Source: CAYPZU01 sp964415395 (lineage in GTDB: Bacteria; Chlamydiota; Chlamydiia; Chlamydiales; SM23-39). Taken from it: DNA of 7,977 bases. The notes beneath the pieces are model-generated. The model saw only the letters and a program-made list of their open reading frames with translations. It was not told the origin of the DNA and did no database searches. Positions 7,523-7,977 of the stretch are shown here, in pieces (position 1 is the first letter of the stretch; each line of letters starts with the position of its first letter). A program made the position numbers and the translations under genes. The DNA lies in contig CAYPZU010000082.1 in the NCBI GenBank assembly GCA_964415395.1, positions 1-7,977 on the forward strand, written 5' to 3'.

Positions 7523-7523
7523 C

Positions 7524-7977
7524 ATGATCGAGATCAGGAACATCCAGACTCCAGATGGCCGCACGATCGATTGCTTCCTGGAGAGCGCTGAAAAGCGGCT
7601 GATCGACGGGAAAGACCTGATGCTTTTTCCCGCACTCATCGATCCGCATGTCCATTTCCGCGTCCCCGGAGGAGAACACAAAGAGGACTGGATGACCGCC
7701 GCGGCAGCCGCGATCGCAGGCGGCGTCACAACCGTCTTCGACATGCCCAACAACACCCCTTCCTGCATCAGCCGCGAACGGCTGAAAGAGAAAACTAAAC
7801 TCATCGACGAGCAGCTGAAAAAAGCAAAGATCCCCCTGCGCTATTATCTTTATCTGGGCGCGGATCAAAACCACCTCGATCAAATCGGCCTCGTAAAAGA
7901 CCATATTATCGGCCTCAAAATCTACATGGGCTCGTCGACAGGCGATCTGCTGATGGATCAGCCCGAAGCGCTCGAAA
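7524..7977 (+). CDS. pyrC: Dihydroorotase, class I-like (3' partial)
   Basis: Zinc amidohydrolase that cyclises N-carbamoyl-L-aspartate to L-dihydroorotate, the step after ATCase. The visible 151 residues contain the metal and substrate motif DPHVHFR (40-46, His42 and His44 as ligands), PGGEHKEDW, GGVTTVFDMPNNTPS (66-80) and IGLKIYMGSSTGDLL (129-143), where Lys132 sits at the position carboxylated in related dihydroorotases. HVHFR..PG..HKE points to the class I rather than the E. coli type. Only 39 residues precede the motif, a shorter N-terminal part than in many class I enzymes. The start is ATG 7524: the frame is closed by TAG at 7512-7514, leaving no other candidate. The rest, including the later His and Asp metal ligands, lies off the right edge. 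Confidence 0.93.
   Translation, partial: MIEIRNIQTPDGRTIDCFLESAEKRLIDGKDLMLFPALIDPHVHFRVPGGEHKEDWMTAAAAAIAGGVTTVFDMPNNTPSCISRERLKEKTKLIDEQLKKAKIPLRYYLYLGADQNHLDQIGLVKDHIIGLKIYMGSSTGDLLMDQPEALE

Noticed and set aside
1..7977. Cyanobacterial origin suggested by GCGATCGC (HIP1)
   Set aside because: The octamer is suggestive, but a PyrI regulatory chain coupled to PyrB is not what I expect there, and no other cyanobacterial marker is present; kept only as a composition finding.

Overview
The window carries part of the de novo pyrimidine pathway (pyrB and pyrI at the left edge, pyrC at the right edge). Between them lie two genes for secreted proteins that have no obvious link to pyrimidines. The signal peptides, the filamentous-haemagglutinin-like exoprotein and the class II-type ATCase with a zinc-binding regulatory chain point to a Gram-negative bacterium. 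An environmental chlamydia or another host-associated lineage is possible from the style of the exoprotein, but nothing here proves it. Two runs of N (100 and 10 bases) show that this is a draft scaffold, probably from a metagenome or short-read assembly.

Layout. 1-834: pyrB, catalytic chain of aspartate transcarbamoylase, missing about 26 N-terminal residues off the left edge. 831-1289: pyrI, its regulatory chain, overlapping pyrB by 4 bases. 1293-1320: intrinsic terminator shared by the convergent genes. 1327-3090 (minus): secreted papain-like (C1A) cysteine protease with a C-terminal Ig-like domain. 3091-3283: AT-rich divergent promoter region. 3284-7472 (plus): one large haemagglutinin/TPS-type beta-helix exoprotein, broken on paper by the two N runs. 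7473-7523: short spacer with a promoter candidate and a tight inverted repeat. 7524-end: pyrC, dihydroorotase, running off the right edge.

How the genes fit together. PyrB and PyrI form the allosteric ATCase, and PyrC catalyses the next step, closing carbamoyl-aspartate to dihydroorotate. The protease and the exoprotein are divergently transcribed, both have Sec signals, and may be co-regulated; the protease could act on the exoprotein, but that is only a hypothesis. They share the host's strong GATC/GCGATCGC word bias, so they do not look like a recent acquisition.

The points most worth a second look are: the SD-sequestering (or operator-like) inverted repeat directly at the pyrC start; a perfect 10-bp tandem duplication beside the 10-N gap that probably puts the assembled exoprotein out of frame for a stretch; the large excess of GATC and GCGATCGC words; and an unrecognised aromatic, non-barrel C-terminus on the exoprotein.
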